From contig NZ_JASGBH010000005.1 in the NCBI RefSeq assembly GCF_030053395.1, positions 62,001 through 126,000 of the forward strand: a DNA stretch of 64,000 bases, in the 5' to 3' direction. The translations under genes were made by a program, and so were the position numbers. Every line of letters starts with the position of its first letter. Positions within the stretch are counted from its first letter, which is position 1. The notes below the pieces were generated by a model. The model was not told the DNA's origin. It did no database searches and saw nothing but the letters and a program-made list of their open reading frames with translations. This DNA is from Limnohabitans lacus. GTDB lineage: Bacteria > Pseudomonadota > Gammaproteobacteria > Burkholderiales > Burkholderiaceae_C. Positions 1-10,617 of the stretch are shown here, in pieces.

Positions 1-1186
1 CGCGCATGGCACCCCGCTGTTTGTGTACTCGAAAGCCGCCATGCTGTCGGCCCTGGCCGCCTACCAGCGCGGCTTTGCCGGTCGCCAGGCGCAAATTTGC
101 TACGCCATGAAGGCCAACTCCAGCTTGGCCGTGCTGCAGGTGTTTGCCAATGCCGGTTGCGGTTTTGACATCGTGTCGGCGGGCGAGTTGGCCCGCGTCT
201 TGGCCGCAGGCGGTGACCCAGCCAAGGTGATTTTTTCGGGCGTGGGCAAGACCCGCGCCGAGATGCAACAGGCCCTCAAAGTGGGCATCGGCTGCTTCAA
301 CGTGGAAAGCGAAGCCGAACTCGATGTGCTGAGCGATGTGGCGGCTTCCTTGGGCCTCAAAGCCCCCGTCAGCCTGCGCGTGAACCCCAATGTGGATCCC
401 AAGACCCACCCCTACATTTCAACCGGCTTGAAAGGCAACAAATTCGGTATCGCGCACGAAGAGGCCCTGCGCGCCTACCGCCATGCGGCCAGTCTGCCCG
501 GCCTGAAGGTCGTGGGCATTGATTGCCACATTGGCTCGCAGATCACCGAGATGACGCCTTATTTAGACGCGATGGACCGTGTGCTGGACCTGGTGGCCGA
601 CATCGAAGCGGCGGGCATCCCCATCCACCACATCGACTTTGGCGGCGGTCTGGGCATCAACTACAACGGCGACACGCCGCCCGAAGCCGACGCCTTGTGG
701 GCGCAGCTGCTGGCCAAGCTGGACGCACGCGGCTACGGCCAGCGCCAGCTCATGATCGAGCCCGGCCGCTCGCTGGTGGGCAATGCAGGTGTGTGCCTGA
801 CCGAGGTGCTGTACCTCAAGCCCGGTGAGCAAAAGAATTTCTGCATCGTCGATGCGGCCATGAACGACTTGCCCCGCCCGGCCATGTACCAAGCCTTTCA
901 CCAGATCGTGCCCGTGACAGCCCAAACGGGCGAAGGCACGGTGTACGACATCGTGGGCCCCGTGTGCGAGAGCGGCGACTGGATTGGCCGTGACCGCCAG
1001 TTGCAAGTGCAAGCAGGCGACACGCTGGCCGTGCTGTCTGCGGGCGCTTACTGCATGAGCATGGCCAGCAACTACAACACCCGTGGCCGCGCCGCCGAAG
1101 TGCTGGTGGACGGCACCCAAGTCCACCTGATTCGCCAGCGGGAATCGGCGTTCGACACCTTTGCACTGGAGCAGCTGGTCGACTGA
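1..1186 (+). CDS. lysA: Diaminopimelate decarboxylase, 5' end cut by window
   Basis: PLP enzyme that decarboxylates meso-diaminopimelate to L-lysine, the last step of lysine synthesis, in the cytoplasm. The reading frame is open from base 2, where AHGTPLFVYSK is the usual N-terminal region of the family, so the true start lies upstream of the window. Visible hallmarks are the PLP-lysine segment CYAMKANS, the glycine-rich phosphate loop IDFGGGLGI, EPGRSLVG, and the active-site cysteine in GPVCESGDW that is contributed across the dimer. The C-terminus is complete. It converges on the molybdopterin oxidoreductase and shares a terminator with it. Confidence 0.96.
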   Translation, partial: AHGTPLFVYSKAAMLSALAAYQRGFAGRQAQICYAMKANSSLAVLQVFANAGCGFDIVSAGELARVLAAGGDPAKVIFSGVGKTRAEMQQALKVGIGCFNVESEAELDVLSDVAASLGLKAPVSLRVNPNVDPKTHPYISTGLKGNKFGIAHEEALRAYRHAASLPGLKVVGIDCHIGSQITEMTPYLDAMDRVLDLVADIEAAGIPIHHIDFGGGLGINYNGDTPPEADALWAQLLAKLDARGYGQRQLMIEPGRSLVGNAGVCLTEVLYLKPGEQKNFCIVDAAMNDLPRPAMYQAFHQIVPVTAQTGEGTVYDIVGPVCESGDWIGRDRQLQVQAGDTLAVLSAGAYCMSMASNYNTRGRAAEVLVDGTQVHLIRQRESAFDTFALEQLVD

Positions 1187-1210
1187 ACGGCCGTGCATTG
1201 CCAAACAAAA

Positions 1211-1236
1211 GGGGCTGAATTTTCAGCCCCTTTTTT
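1211..1236. terminator. Bidirectional terminator between lysA and the oxidoreductase
   Basis: Perfect 8-bp stem GGGGCTGA/TCAGCCCC with a 4-base loop, flanked by A-run on the left and T-run on the right. It therefore reads as a Rho-independent terminator in both directions and serves the two convergent genes. The T-run touches the stop codon of the minus-strand gene. Confidence 0.9.
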
Positions 1237-3308
1237 CATGCCGACTGGACCGATCCATCCAGCAAAGCGACCTGCACCAAGCAGTCGTAAAACACTGGGG
1301 CACGCCCCAGGTCGGTCAATTTCTGACTGGTCAGCTCATTCACATTCGTGCCGTTCAGGCCCAGCTTGCGCCACCAGATGCCCAAGCCATTGACCACCCC
1401 TGGGCGCGCCCGCTGGCTCACCCGCGCCTTGCAGTGGTAGCTGCCGCGGTCATTGAAGACACGCACCACCGCGCCATCGGCAATGCCGCGCTCGGCCGCA
1501 TCGTGGGGGTGCATCTCGAGCACCGGTTCGGTTTCGATGTCGCGCAGGCTTTTGACGTTGACAAAAGTCGAATTCAAGAAATTCCGGGCGGGTGGCGAAA
1601 TCATGGCCAGCGGGTAGCGGCCCCCAGCTTGCGGCTGTTCGTAATTGGGCACATGGTCGGGCCAGCCGTCCAGGCCTTGGTCCACCAAGCGCTGGCTGAA
1701 AAATTCACAGCGCCCCGAGGGCGTCGGGAAAGCACCTTGTGCAAAGGGCGCATCCGGTACCGGCAAAGAGGCAAAGCCGTGCTTGAGCAGCTCCTCGAAA
1801 TCCTGCGCATCGCCGATGGCGCTGCGGCAAAGGCTCTCGTCGCTTTCGGCAAAACACGGATCTTCAAAACCCATGCGCTGCGCCAAAGCCCGAAATATGT
1901 CGGTGTTGGTCCTCGCCTGCCCCACCGGCGCAATGGCCGAGCGATTGAGCAAGACATCGGTGTGGCCATAGCTGGTGTGGATGTCCCAGTGCTCCAGCTG
2001 CGTGGTGGCGGGCAAGATGAAGTCGGCATGATCGGCCGTGTCGGTCTGAAAATGCTCCAGTACCACGGTGAACAGGTCTTCACGGCCAAAGCCCTGCACC
2101 ACCTTGCCCGACTCGGGGGCCACCGCCACCGGGTTGCTGTTGTAGACGATCAGGGCTTCGATTTGGGGGCCGAAGTCGGGCGATGAAGGTCGCAGCAAAT
2201 CGTCCCCGATGGTGGACATGTTGAGGGTGCGTGGGCGCCGATCGCCCAGCAAGTCAGGCCGTTGCAAAGCGGCACGCCGCACCGGGAAATGCCCTGAACT
2301 GCTCATGAGCAAGCCGCCGCCAGGGTGGCGCCATGCGCCCGTGAGCGCAGGCAGGCAGGCCACGGCCCGCACGGCATTGCCGCCGCCGCGCACCCTTTGC
2401 ATGCCGTAGTTCAAACGGATCGCGGCAGCTGCAGTGGTGCCCCAATCACGCGCGAGCTGGCGGATCTGCTGGGCCGGCACGCCGCACACCTCTGCCGCCC
2501 GCTCCACGGGCCACTGCAGGGCCCGTGCTCGCAAGCCGTCCCAGCCCAGGGTGTAGCGGTCGATGTAGTCCTGGTCGAGCCATTGGTTCACGATCAATTC
2601 GTGCATCAAGGCCAAGGCCAAGGCCGCATCGGTGCCCGGACGCAGGGCGATGTGTTCGTGGCATTTGTCGGCTGTCTCGCTTTTGCGCGGGTCGATGCAC
2701 ACCAGCTTGGCCCCCAGGCGCTTGGCCTCTTGGGCGATGCGCCAGAAATGCAAGTTGCTGCCCACCGAATTGCTGCCCCAGATCACGATCAGTTTGGACT
2801 GGGCGAACATGCGCACCGGCATGCCCACTTTGTTGCCCAACGTCTGCGTCAGCCCCTCGGCACCGGCGGATGCGCAAATGGTGCGGTCCAGCAAGGAGGC
2901 ACCCAATTGGTGAAAAAACCGAGCAGCGATCGATTCGCCCTGCACCAAGCCCATGGTGCCTGCATAGCTGTAGGGCAAGATGGCCTGAGGATCGCGGGCT
3001 GCAATGGCTTGAAGCCGGGTGGCAATTTCAGCCAGCGCCTCATCCCAACCCACCGGCTCAAACTGACCCGAGCCTTTGGGGCCCACACGGCGCAGTGGTT
3101 GCAGCAAGCGCTCCGGGTGGTAGCTGCGCTCGGCATAGCGCGAGACCTTGGTGCACAAAACGCCATCGGTCGCGGCGTGTGCGGCATTGCCCTGCACTTT
3201 GATGGCACGGCCGTTTTCAACCGTGGTCAACAAGGCACAGGTGTCTGGGCAGTCGTGCGGACATGCGCCGCGCACCACCTGCGTGTCCACCGCCATCGCT
3301 GCATTCAT
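1236..3308 (-). CDS. Molybdopterin-dependent oxidoreductase, cytoplasmic
   Basis: About 690 residues, a full-length member of the bis-MGD (DMSO reductase / formate dehydrogenase-like) superfamily. CPHDCPDTC at residues 16-24 plus a cysteine near residue 50 (GVLCTK) make a 4Fe-4S site, followed by the molybdopterin core and a C-terminal dinucleotide-binding domain (EMHPHDAAERGI). There is no Tat or Sec leader, so it should act in the cytoplasm. The substrate cannot be read from sequence; no partner subunit genes are adjacent. The start is the ATG at 3308, about 9 bases after GGGAG. The frame stays open far upstream, antisense to the next gene, but that stretch is not coding. Confidence 0.88.
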   Translation of the reverse strand: MNAAMAVDTQVVRGACPHDCPDTCALLTTVENGRAIKVQGNAAHAATDGVLCTKVSRYAERSYHPERLLQPLRRVGPKGSGQFEPVGWDEALAEIATRLQAIAARDPQAILPYSYAGTMGLVQGESIAARFFHQLGASLLDRTICASAGAEGLTQTLGNKVGMPVRMFAQSKLIVIWGSNSVGSNLHFWRIAQEAKRLGAKLVCIDPRKSETADKCHEHIALRPGTDAALALALMHELIVNQWLDQDYIDRYTLGWDGLRARALQWPVERAAEVCGVPAQQIRQLARDWGTTAAAAIRLNYGMQRVRGGGNAVRAVACLPALTGAWRHPGGGLLMSSSGHFPVRRAALQRPDLLGDRRPRTLNMSTIGDDLLRPSSPDFGPQIEALIVYNSNPVAVAPESGKVVQGFGREDLFTVVLEHFQTDTADHADFILPATTQLEHWDIHTSYGHTDVLLNRSAIAPVGQARTNTDIFRALAQRMGFEDPCFAESDESLCRSAIGDAQDFEELLKHGFASLPVPDAPFAQGAFPTPSGRCEFFSQRLVDQGLDGWPDHVPNYEQPQAGGRYPLAMISPPARNFLNSTFVNVKSLRDIETEPVLEMHPHDAAERGIADGAVVRVFNDRGSYHCKARVSQRARPGVVNGLGIWWRKLGLNGTNVNELTSQKLTDLGRAPVFYDCLVQVALLDGSVQSA

Positions 3309-3428
3309 GAGGTCTCCCCTACAAGCTCTTGGGTCAAGATTGTGACCCACTCTGGCCGAAGAAATTCCAAGTCCCCCAAGTGCACAGGGGTGATGGCAAG
3401 TGCCATGAAGTCCCGCTAGACTGTGGTG

Positions 3429-4640
3429 ATGAAAATCATCGACGCCATCCTCCACGACGCGGCCAGCATCGCGGCCATTCGCAAAGACATCCACGCCCAC
3501 CCTGAGCTGTGCTTTGAAGAAGTGCGCACGGCCGACGTGGTGGCGCAGAAACTGATCGATTGGGGCATCCCTGTGCACCGGGGCATGGGCACCACCGGCG
3601 TGGTGGGCATCGTGCACGGCCGCGACGGCGGTGCCTGCGGACGCGGTATCGGGCTGCGTGCCGACATGGACGCGCTGCCCATGCAGGAGTTCAACACTTT
3701 TGCCCATGCCAGCCAACACCACGGCAAGATGCACGCCTGTGGCCATGACGGCCACACCGCCATGCTGCTGGCTGCGGCCAAACATTTTTCCAAACACCGT
3801 GATTTTGACGGCACCGTTTACCTGATCTTCCAGCCTGCCGAAGAAGGCGGCGGGGGCGCCCGCGAGATGATGAAGGACGGCCTGTTTGACCAGTTCCCGA
3901 TGCAAGCCGTTTTTGGCATGCACAACTGGCCCGGCGCCGAGGTCGGCACCTTTGCGGTCAGCGCAGGCCCGGTCATGGCCTCCAGCAACGAATTCAAAAT
4001 CACCATCCGCGGCAAAGGCAGCCATGCGGCCTTGCCGCACAACGGCATCGACCCTGTGCCGATCGCCTGCCAAATGGTGCAAGGGTTTCAGACCATCATC
4101 ACCCGCAACAAAAAGCCGGTGGACGCTGGCGTGATCTCGGTGACCATGATCCATGCAGGCCAAGCCACCAACGTGGTGCCCGATTCGTGCGAGCTGCAAG
4201 GCACTGTGCGCACCTTCAGCTTGGAGGTGCTCGACCTGATCGAGTCGCGCATGAAGCAGGTGGCCGAGTCGATTTGCACCGCCTTTGATGCGCAGTGCGA
4301 ATTCGAATTCGAACGCAACTACCCGCCCACCATCAACAGCGAAACCGAAGCCCAGTTTGCACGCCAGGTCATGACCGGCATCGTGGGTGAGGCCAACGTG
4401 CTGGTGCAAGAACCCACCATGGGGGCGGAAGATTTCTCCTACATGCTGCAGGCCAAACCCGGGGCGTATGTGTTCATCTCGAACGGAGATGGCGCGCACC
4501 GCGAGATGGGGCACGGCGGCGGCCCTTGCACCTTGCACAACCCCAGCTACGACTTCAACGACGAGCTGATCCCCTTGGGCGGCACCTACTGGGTCGAGTT
4601 GGCCACGCAGTGGCTGGCCGCGCCCACGCAAAAGGCATGA
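3429..4640 (+). CDS. M20 family metallo-amidohydrolase (hippurate hydrolase type)
   Basis: About 403 residues, the normal size for M20D amidohydrolases that cleave N-acyl amino acids (hippurate hydrolase, IAA-amino acid hydrolase, aminoacylase). Metal-site motifs are present: RADMDALPM, HACGHDGHT and PAEEGGGGAREM, with the second-metal histidine region near FGMHNWPG and the C-terminal GAEDFSYM. No signal peptide. Two GTG codons lie just ahead of the chosen ATG at 3429 and cannot be excluded. The stop overlaps the next start (ATGA at 4637-4640), so the two genes are translationally coupled. Exact substrate unknown. Confidence 0.9.
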   Translation: MKIIDAILHDAASIAAIRKDIHAHPELCFEEVRTADVVAQKLIDWGIPVHRGMGTTGVVGIVHGRDGGACGRGIGLRADMDALPMQEFNTFAHASQHHGKMHACGHDGHTAMLLAAAKHFSKHRDFDGTVYLIFQPAEEGGGGAREMMKDGLFDQFPMQAVFGMHNWPGAEVGTFAVSAGPVMASSNEFKITIRGKGSHAALPHNGIDPVPIACQMVQGFQTIITRNKKPVDAGVISVTMIHAGQATNVVPDSCELQGTVRTFSLEVLDLIESRMKQVAESICTAFDAQCEFEFERNYPPTINSETEAQFARQVMTGIVGEANVLVQEPTMGAEDFSYMLQAKPGAYVFISNGDGAHREMGHGGGPCTLHNPSYDFNDELIPLGGTYWVELATQWLAAPTQKA

Positions 4641-5602
4641 CCGTGGCACGCCGCATTCTGGTTTTGGGCGGCACGGGCTTTGTGGGCCGGCAAGTGTGTG
4701 AGCAATTGGCCCGTTTGGGCTGGCGCGTGACCGTGCCCACACGCCGCGCCGTGAAGGCCGCAGCCATCCAGAACTTGCCCGGTCTCACGGTGGTCGAGGC
4801 CTCGGTGCACAGCGATGCCGATCTGGCCCGACTGATGCCCGGCCACGATGCGGTGGTCAATTTGGTGGCGGTTTTGCATGGCGGCGACAAGCGTTTTGAA
4901 CAGGTGCATGTGGATTTGCCCAAGCGCATCGCCCAGGCCATGCAAGAAGCCGGCATCCGGCGCTTGGTCCACATCAGTGCCCTGGGGGCCGATGCCCAGG
5001 GGCCCTCGATGTACCAACGCAGCAAAGCGCGGGGTGAACAAGCCTTGCAACAGACGGGCCTGGACCTGACCGTCTTGCGCCCGAGCGTGATCTTTGGCGC
5101 TGAAGACCGCTTTCTCAACCTCTTTGCCGATTTGCAAGCGATCGCGCCCTTCATGCCGCTGGCGGGTGCCAACACCCCGTTCCAGCCCGTGTGGGTGGGC
5201 GATGTGGCCCGTGCGGTGCTGCGGTGCTTGCAAGATGAGCACACCACAGGGCAGACCTACGAACTGGCCGGCCCCGATGTGATGACGCTGGGCGAGTTGG
5301 TCCACAAATCAGGCCAATGGGCTGGCGTGCGCGGCGGCCTTGGCCGACCTGTGCTGCCTTTGCCCCATTGGGTGGGTTACCTGCAAGCCCTGCTGATGGA
5401 GCAGTTGCCTGGCGAGCCTTTGATGAGCCGCGACAACCTCGCTTCGATGCAAGTGCCCAACACGGCCTCAGGCAGTTTGCCCGGCTTGCAAGCGCTGGGC
5501 ATCACGGCCAGCAGTGCCGCAGGTGTGGCCCCCACTTATTTGGGCCACAAAGGCCCTCGCAGCCGCCTGGATGGCTGGCGAGCCCGCAGCGACCGGCGCT
5601 GA
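4637..5602 (+). CDS. NAD(P)-dependent epimerase-like protein, complex I NDUFA9 family
   Basis: About 321 residues. The N-terminal Rossmann motif GGTGFVGRQV and the atypical short-chain dehydrogenase fold (HISALGAD, then the FGAEDRFLNLFA region) match the NDUFA9-like subgroup found widely in proteobacteria. Bacterial members are soluble nucleotide-binding proteins of uncertain function; a link to respiratory complex I is by homology only. It overlaps the M20 gene by four bases. No recognisable catalytic YxxxK pair is kept in classical form (YQRSKARGE is the nearest), which is normal for this subgroup. Confidence 0.85.
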   Translation: MTVARRILVLGGTGFVGRQVCEQLARLGWRVTVPTRRAVKAAAIQNLPGLTVVEASVHSDADLARLMPGHDAVVNLVAVLHGGDKRFEQVHVDLPKRIAQAMQEAGIRRLVHISALGADAQGPSMYQRSKARGEQALQQTGLDLTVLRPSVIFGAEDRFLNLFADLQAIAPFMPLAGANTPFQPVWVGDVARAVLRCLQDEHTTGQTYELAGPDVMTLGELVHKSGQWAGVRGGLGRPVLPLPHWVGYLQALLMEQLPGEPLMSRDNLASMQVPNTASGSLPGLQALGITASSAAGVAPTYLGHKGPRSRLDGWRARSDRR

Positions 5603-5626
5603 TCAACGCACCTACCTGCGCACCGA

Positions 5627-6243
5627 TCAACGCGCAGAGGTGCGCCAACGGCGATGCCCTCGCCAAGCCAGCAAACTGCCCAAAATCAAGGCGTAGACGA
5701 TCACCTCGTTGAAGTTGCTTTTGGCGGCGCGCATCCACCAAAAGTGCAGCACCGCCATGGCAGCCACCGCATACACCACGCGGTGCAAAGCACGCCAGCG
5801 CACGCCACCCAGCCAACGCACGGCGCGGTTGAAAGACGTTGCCGCCATTGCACTCAGCAAGAGCCAAGCGCCCACACCCACCCAGATGAACGGTCGCTTG
5901 AACACGTCCTTGACGATCTCAGGCCAGTCCAGCCCCATGTCAAACACCAAGTAACAGCTCAGGTGCAGGCAGGCATACAGGTAAGTGAGCAAGCCCACCA
6001 TGCGGCGAAACCGCGCCAACTCGGGCCAGCCCCATTGCACGCGCAGCGGCGTGATGGCCAAGCCCAGACACAGGCCCCGCAGTGTCCAGTCGCCCGTCGC
6101 GCGGATCAGAAACTCGGCCGGATTGGCCCCCAAGCCATCGTTGGCCATCAGCCACAGCAAGTGCGCCAAAGGCCACAAGCCAATGCACAACACCGTCCAC
6201 CACGCACCGCGCGTGAGCAAGACCTTTCGCCCCCTGGTCAATC

Positions 6244-6247
<4 letters not shown>
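5627..6247 (-). CDS. msrQ: Haem-binding membrane subunit of the MsrPQ methionine sulfoxide reductase
   Basis: 206 residues, polytopic, of the ferric-reductase-like transmembrane family (former YedZ). MsrQ carries b-type haems and passes quinol electrons across the inner membrane to periplasmic MsrP, which repairs oxidised methionines in envelope proteins. Six hydrophobic segments and conserved histidines (for example [10 protein letters not shown] and WRALHRVVY) are visible. The likely start is TTG at 6247, overlapping the msrP stop as TTGA; a second TTG six bases further is possible. Its position directly after msrP supports the call. Confidence 0.92.
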
Positions 6248-7239
<992 letters not shown>

Positions 7240-7329
7240 GAATGCGTTTCCTAGACAAGATTCAGGTTCATCGCATTGTGACGGTTCGCTTCAGTCCTTG
7301 CATTCAGATGCCCATCCCACGGTGAACAC

Positions 7330-8817
7330 ATGCACCCAGCGCACGAATTATTGATCCTGCTCGTATTGATTCTTCACATCGCCTTGCCTTTGGCCGCGTG
7401 GATCATGCTGACAGGCTATCGCGACACCCCTACCCGGTTTTGGCTGACGGGCATCAGTTTGTACTGTGCGGGCGTCATCATGGCGGCGTTCAACACGGCG
7501 GCTTACAGCCACGCCAAGTTCATTCTCCAGGCCCTGCTGTTCATCGCAGCCCTCTTGTTGATGTTGGAAGCCCTGCTGCGCGACCTGAAAAAGACCGAAA
7601 GAAGTCCCCAAGTGCTTTGGTTGGCCTTGCTGGTCGGCGGCATCTACTTCAGTTTCATCGCTTTCAACGGGCTTTATCAAACCGCCGGTCTGATGAGCAT
7701 TTCAGCCATGTTCCTGGCATTTGGGCTCACAGCCATGAACATCACTCGACAATTGATTCAACGCGACCGCAGCCAAAGCATGTGGCTGATCACGCTCGCC
7801 CTGGCGCTCATGGTTTCTGGCCATGTCCTGCGCCTGTCCAAAATGGCCATGGGGGCATCACCCTCCCAATTTCAAGTGATTTCCTACACCTGGAACAGTA
7901 ATTACCTGTTTTTGACCACGGTGATCACCATGATCTTGATCTCGTTTGGCTATTGGGGTTATGTGCTGGACAAGATGGGGCAAAAAAACCAGCGCATGCA
8001 GGCCCAAAAACTGGCGGCCGAAATGTTGACCCAAGAATCTCAGGCCTTGCTCCAAGAAAGAGAGCACTTGTTGATGGTCAATGCCAGGGTTTCAGCCATC
8101 AGCAGCCTGTCCTCGTTCTCGGCCATGCTGGTGCACGACATCAGCCAACCGCTGCAAGCCTTGGAATTTGGTTTGCATGATTTGCAAAGTCAAGCGACCC
8201 CCGATCAAACGGCCGATCGTTTGTTGGAAAACATCCACGAGTTGCAACATCTGTCCAGCAAAGCTGGAGAAATGGTCAGCCACCTGCGTCAATTGATGGG
8301 CAAAGGACAAGAACAGGTCAGTGCGATCGGGCCTGACGAGTGCTTGACGGCCATTTTGCCGATCTTGAAAGGCGAAGCAAAACAGCGCGGCATCGCCCTG
8401 AACTACTGTGCCCAGCTGCCTGCCCAACCGCAGGTGATGGCCAACGCCGTCATGCTGCAACGCATTTTGTTCAACTCGGTGGGCAATGCACTGGATGCAT
8501 TCCAAGGTCTTGATCGCAAAGATCCCACCATTGACATTGAGATTCATGAACAAATGGAGGATCAGGCGCCCGGCGTGCTGTTGAAAATCATGGACAACGG
8601 ACCGGGTTTCTCCCTTGAAATGCTCTCACAACTGGACAAACCCATTCCATCCTCGAAACCCCATGGCTTGGGGCTGGGCTTGTTGCTCATGCAAAGCATG
8701 GTTCGAATGTGGGGTGGGCACACACGGATTGGCAACCGCCCGTCAACACAAGGCCCCGGCGGCCTGATCCAAATTTGGTTGCGCGCTGAGCCCATAGAAA
8801 ATTCACATAGAATTTGA
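7330..8817 (+). CDS. Seven-TM sensor histidine kinase
   Basis: 495 residues. Seven hydrophobic segments fill roughly residues 8-212, then a coiled-coil-like linker (about 215-245, with QKLAAEMLTQESQALLQERE), a HisKA dimerisation domain with the phospho-acceptor in HDISQPLQ (near residue 268) and a HATPase_c domain with an N box, DNGPGFS and GLGLGLLLM. The 7-TM sensing part has no periplasmic domain, so the stimulus is probably read in the membrane. A receiver-only response regulator follows 26 bp downstream and is the obvious partner. SD is weak (GGTG). The ligand is unknown. Confidence 0.88.
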   Translation: MHPAHELLILLVLILHIALPLAAWIMLTGYRDTPTRFWLTGISLYCAGVIMAAFNTAAYSHAKFILQALLFIAALLLMLEALLRDLKKTERSPQVLWLALLVGGIYFSFIAFNGLYQTAGLMSISAMFLAFGLTAMNITRQLIQRDRSQSMWLITLALALMVSGHVLRLSKMAMGASPSQFQVISYTWNSNYLFLTTVITMILISFGYWGYVLDKMGQKNQRMQAQKLAAEMLTQESQALLQEREHLLMVNARVSAISSLSSFSAMLVHDISQPLQALEFGLHDLQSQATPDQTADRLLENIHELQHLSSKAGEMVSHLRQLMGKGQEQVSAIGPDECLTAILPILKGEAKQRGIALNYCAQLPAQPQVMANAVMLQRILFNSVGNALDAFQGLDRKDPTIDIEIHEQMEDQAPGVLLKIMDNGPGFSLEMLSQLDKPIPSSKPHGLGLGLLLMQSMVRMWGGHTRIGNRPSTQGPGGLIQIWLRAEPIENSHRI

Positions 8818-8843
8818 ATATGTTGTTTTTATCAATTTAACCC

Positions 8844-9227
8844 ATGAGCAACCCTGTGCTCATTGATGTGATCGACGACAACCCAGACATTCGTCGCATG
8901 CTGGGTTTGGTGCTCAAAGCTCAGGGTTACCAAGTCAGAACCCATGAGAGCGCAAACGCTTTCCTGAAGAGCGAGGCAAGCTCTGAACCGAGCCTGTTGA
9001 TTCTGGATGTCAGGATGCCAGGCATGTCGGGGCTGGAGCTTTACCGCCAGCTGCTGGCCCAAGACCAGAAACACGCGGTGATTTTCATGAGCGGCGAATC
9101 CCAACCCCATGAAATCGCAGCGGCCAATTCATCTGTGCCGGTGGATTTTTTGTGGAAACCCTTCAGCACGCAGCAACTGTTGCAAGCCATCGACAAAGGC
9201 ATCCAACAACTGCGCCAGGCCCATTGA
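8844..9227 (+). CDS. Single-domain response regulator
   Basis: 127 residues, a lone receiver domain with no output domain. The acidic pair is in IDDN, the phospho-acceptor aspartate in ILDVRMPGMSG, a serine switch in FMSGES, and the conserved lysine in WKPF. The sequence resembles the receiver of FixJ/NarL-family proteins. Without a DNA-binding part it must work by protein contact or as a phosphate relay or sink. It lies directly after the 7-TM kinase gene and ends before a strong terminator. Confidence 0.9.
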   Translation: MSNPVLIDVIDDNPDIRRMLGLVLKAQGYQVRTHESANAFLKSEASSEPSLLILDVRMPGMSGLELYRQLLAQDQKHAVIFMSGESQPHEIAAANSSVPVDFLWKPFSTQQLLQAIDKGIQQLRQAH

Positions 9228-9250
9228 GGCCACCAAGAAGCAGCTTACTG

Positions 9251-9287
9251 CCATCAAAAAACCCCGCACAGCGGGGTTTTTTGATGG
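9251..9287. terminator. Bidirectional terminator
   Basis: Long perfect inverted repeat: core stem ACCCCGC/GCGGGGT with loop ACA, extended by A-run/T-run and CCATC/GATGG to 17 bp per arm. It separates the response regulator gene from the convergent ccsB gene. Confidence 0.92.
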
Positions 9288-9300
9288 GCGAAAAACACCT

Positions 9301-10617
9301 TCAAAGCGTGCCGTAACTGTGCAAGCCGCTCAGGAACATGTTCACCCCCAAGAATGCAAAGGTGGTCACCGCCAAACCCGCCAGCGCCCACCAAGCGGCC
9401 ACGGTGCCGCGCAAGCCCTTCATGAGGCGCATGTGCAGCCAGGCGGCGTAATTGAGCCACACGATCAAGGCCCAGGTTTCCTTGGGGTCCCAGCTCCAGT
9501 AGCCGCCCCAGGCCTCGGCCGCCCACAAAGCCCCCAACACGGTGGCGATCGTGAAGAAGGCGAAGCCGACCGCAATGGATTTGTACATCACGTCGTCGAG
9601 CACCTCGGGTGAGGGCAAACGCTCGGCAATGCGTCCACGCGCGGCCAAAATGCCCGCCGTGATCAGGACCGACACAGCGGCATAGACCAGCCAGTAGCTG
9701 CTGCCGGACTCGGCCACCGCACGCACCCTGAAAGCGATAGGCACAAAGCACATGGCCACGCCCAGCAGCCAGATCGGGGTCAGCTTGTGCCAACGGGTTT
9801 CATTGGCCTGCTGCTTGATCAGGTAGGCAAACGCCACCATTGCGGCCAATGCAAAGGTGCCGTAGCCAATGAAGTTGGCAGGCACATGCAGCTTCATCCA
9901 CCAGCTTTTGAGGGCCGGCACCAAGGGCTGTATGGCGTGCGCCTCACGCACCAAGGTGTACCAAAGCAAAAAGCCCACGGCCGCACTGACCACCAACATC
10001 ACGAAGGCGCCCATGGCGCGGGTTTTGTAGTGGTCTTCGTAGTACAGGTAAAAGCCCGTCGTCATCCAGCAGAACATGACGAACACTTCGTACAAGTTGC
10101 TCACCGGGATGTGGCCCACGTCGGGTCCAATCAGATAGCTTTCGTACCAACGCACCATGGTACCGATCAGCGCCAGCGCCACACCCACCCAAGCCATGCG
10201 CGAACCCAACGACTCCATCTGGTCGCCCTGGCCTGGCAAGAGCAGGCCTGCCGCATAAAAAATGGTGCTGATGAAAAACACCATGCTCATCCACAAAATG
10301 GCCGACTGGCTGGACAGGAAATACTTGAGCCAAAACACCTGCTCGGCCCGCGCCAGATCGCCTTGGTAGGAATAGATGGCCAGCAAGGACAAGGCGGCGA
10401 CCACCAGCATCAATGTGCGGGTCGATCGCCAAAACCAGGCCAAGGCCACCGCAGCGGGCACGCTGGCCACCAAAATACCTTGTTCGTACACGTCCATCGC
10501 CTGGCTGTAGCGCGCAAAGGCCCACACCATGCCCAGCACGGCCAACAGGGCAAAGCCCCAATCGGCCAAGCTTCGCTTGGCAAAATACCCAGGGTTCAAA
10601 GTCACAGTAGAGGTCAT
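9301..10617 (-). CDS. ccsB: Cytochrome c biogenesis protein CcsB (System II haem handling)
   Basis: 438 residues, polytopic, CcsA/ResC family. With ResB it exports haem and ligates it to CXXCH motifs of apo-cytochromes on the periplasmic side. The hallmark tryptophan-rich WWD-like motif is seen in WGGYWSWDPKETWALIVW near the C-terminus, plus conserved histidines in flanking loops (for example WLHMRL). Its ATG overlaps the resB stop (ATGA at 10614-10617), so the two are coupled. Confidence 0.94.
   Translation of the reverse strand: MTSTVTLNPGYFAKRSLADWGFALLAVLGMVWAFARYSQAMDVYEQGILVASVPAAVALAWFWRSTRTLMLVVAALSLLAIYSYQGDLARAEQVFWLKYFLSSQSAILWMSMVFFISTIFYAAGLLLPGQGDQMESLGSRMAWVGVALALIGTMVRWYESYLIGPDVGHIPVSNLYEVFVMFCWMTTGFYLYYEDHYKTRAMGAFVMLVVSAAVGFLLWYTLVREAHAIQPLVPALKSWWMKLHVPANFIGYGTFALAAMVAFAYLIKQQANETRWHKLTPIWLLGVAMCFVPIAFRVRAVAESGSSYWLVYAAVSVLITAGILAARGRIAERLPSPEVLDDVMYKSIAVGFAFFTIATVLGALWAAEAWGGYWSWDPKETWALIVWLNYAAWLHMRLMKGLRGTVAAWWALAGLAVTTFAFLGVNMFLSGLHSYGTL

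Noticed and set aside
3309-4742. Frame of the molybdopterin oxidoreductase stays open upstream for about 478 more codons
   Set aside because: It is antisense to the M20 amidohydrolase gene; the added protein is His/Gly/Val-rich shadow sequence and the CPHDCPDTC domain starts right after ATG 3308.
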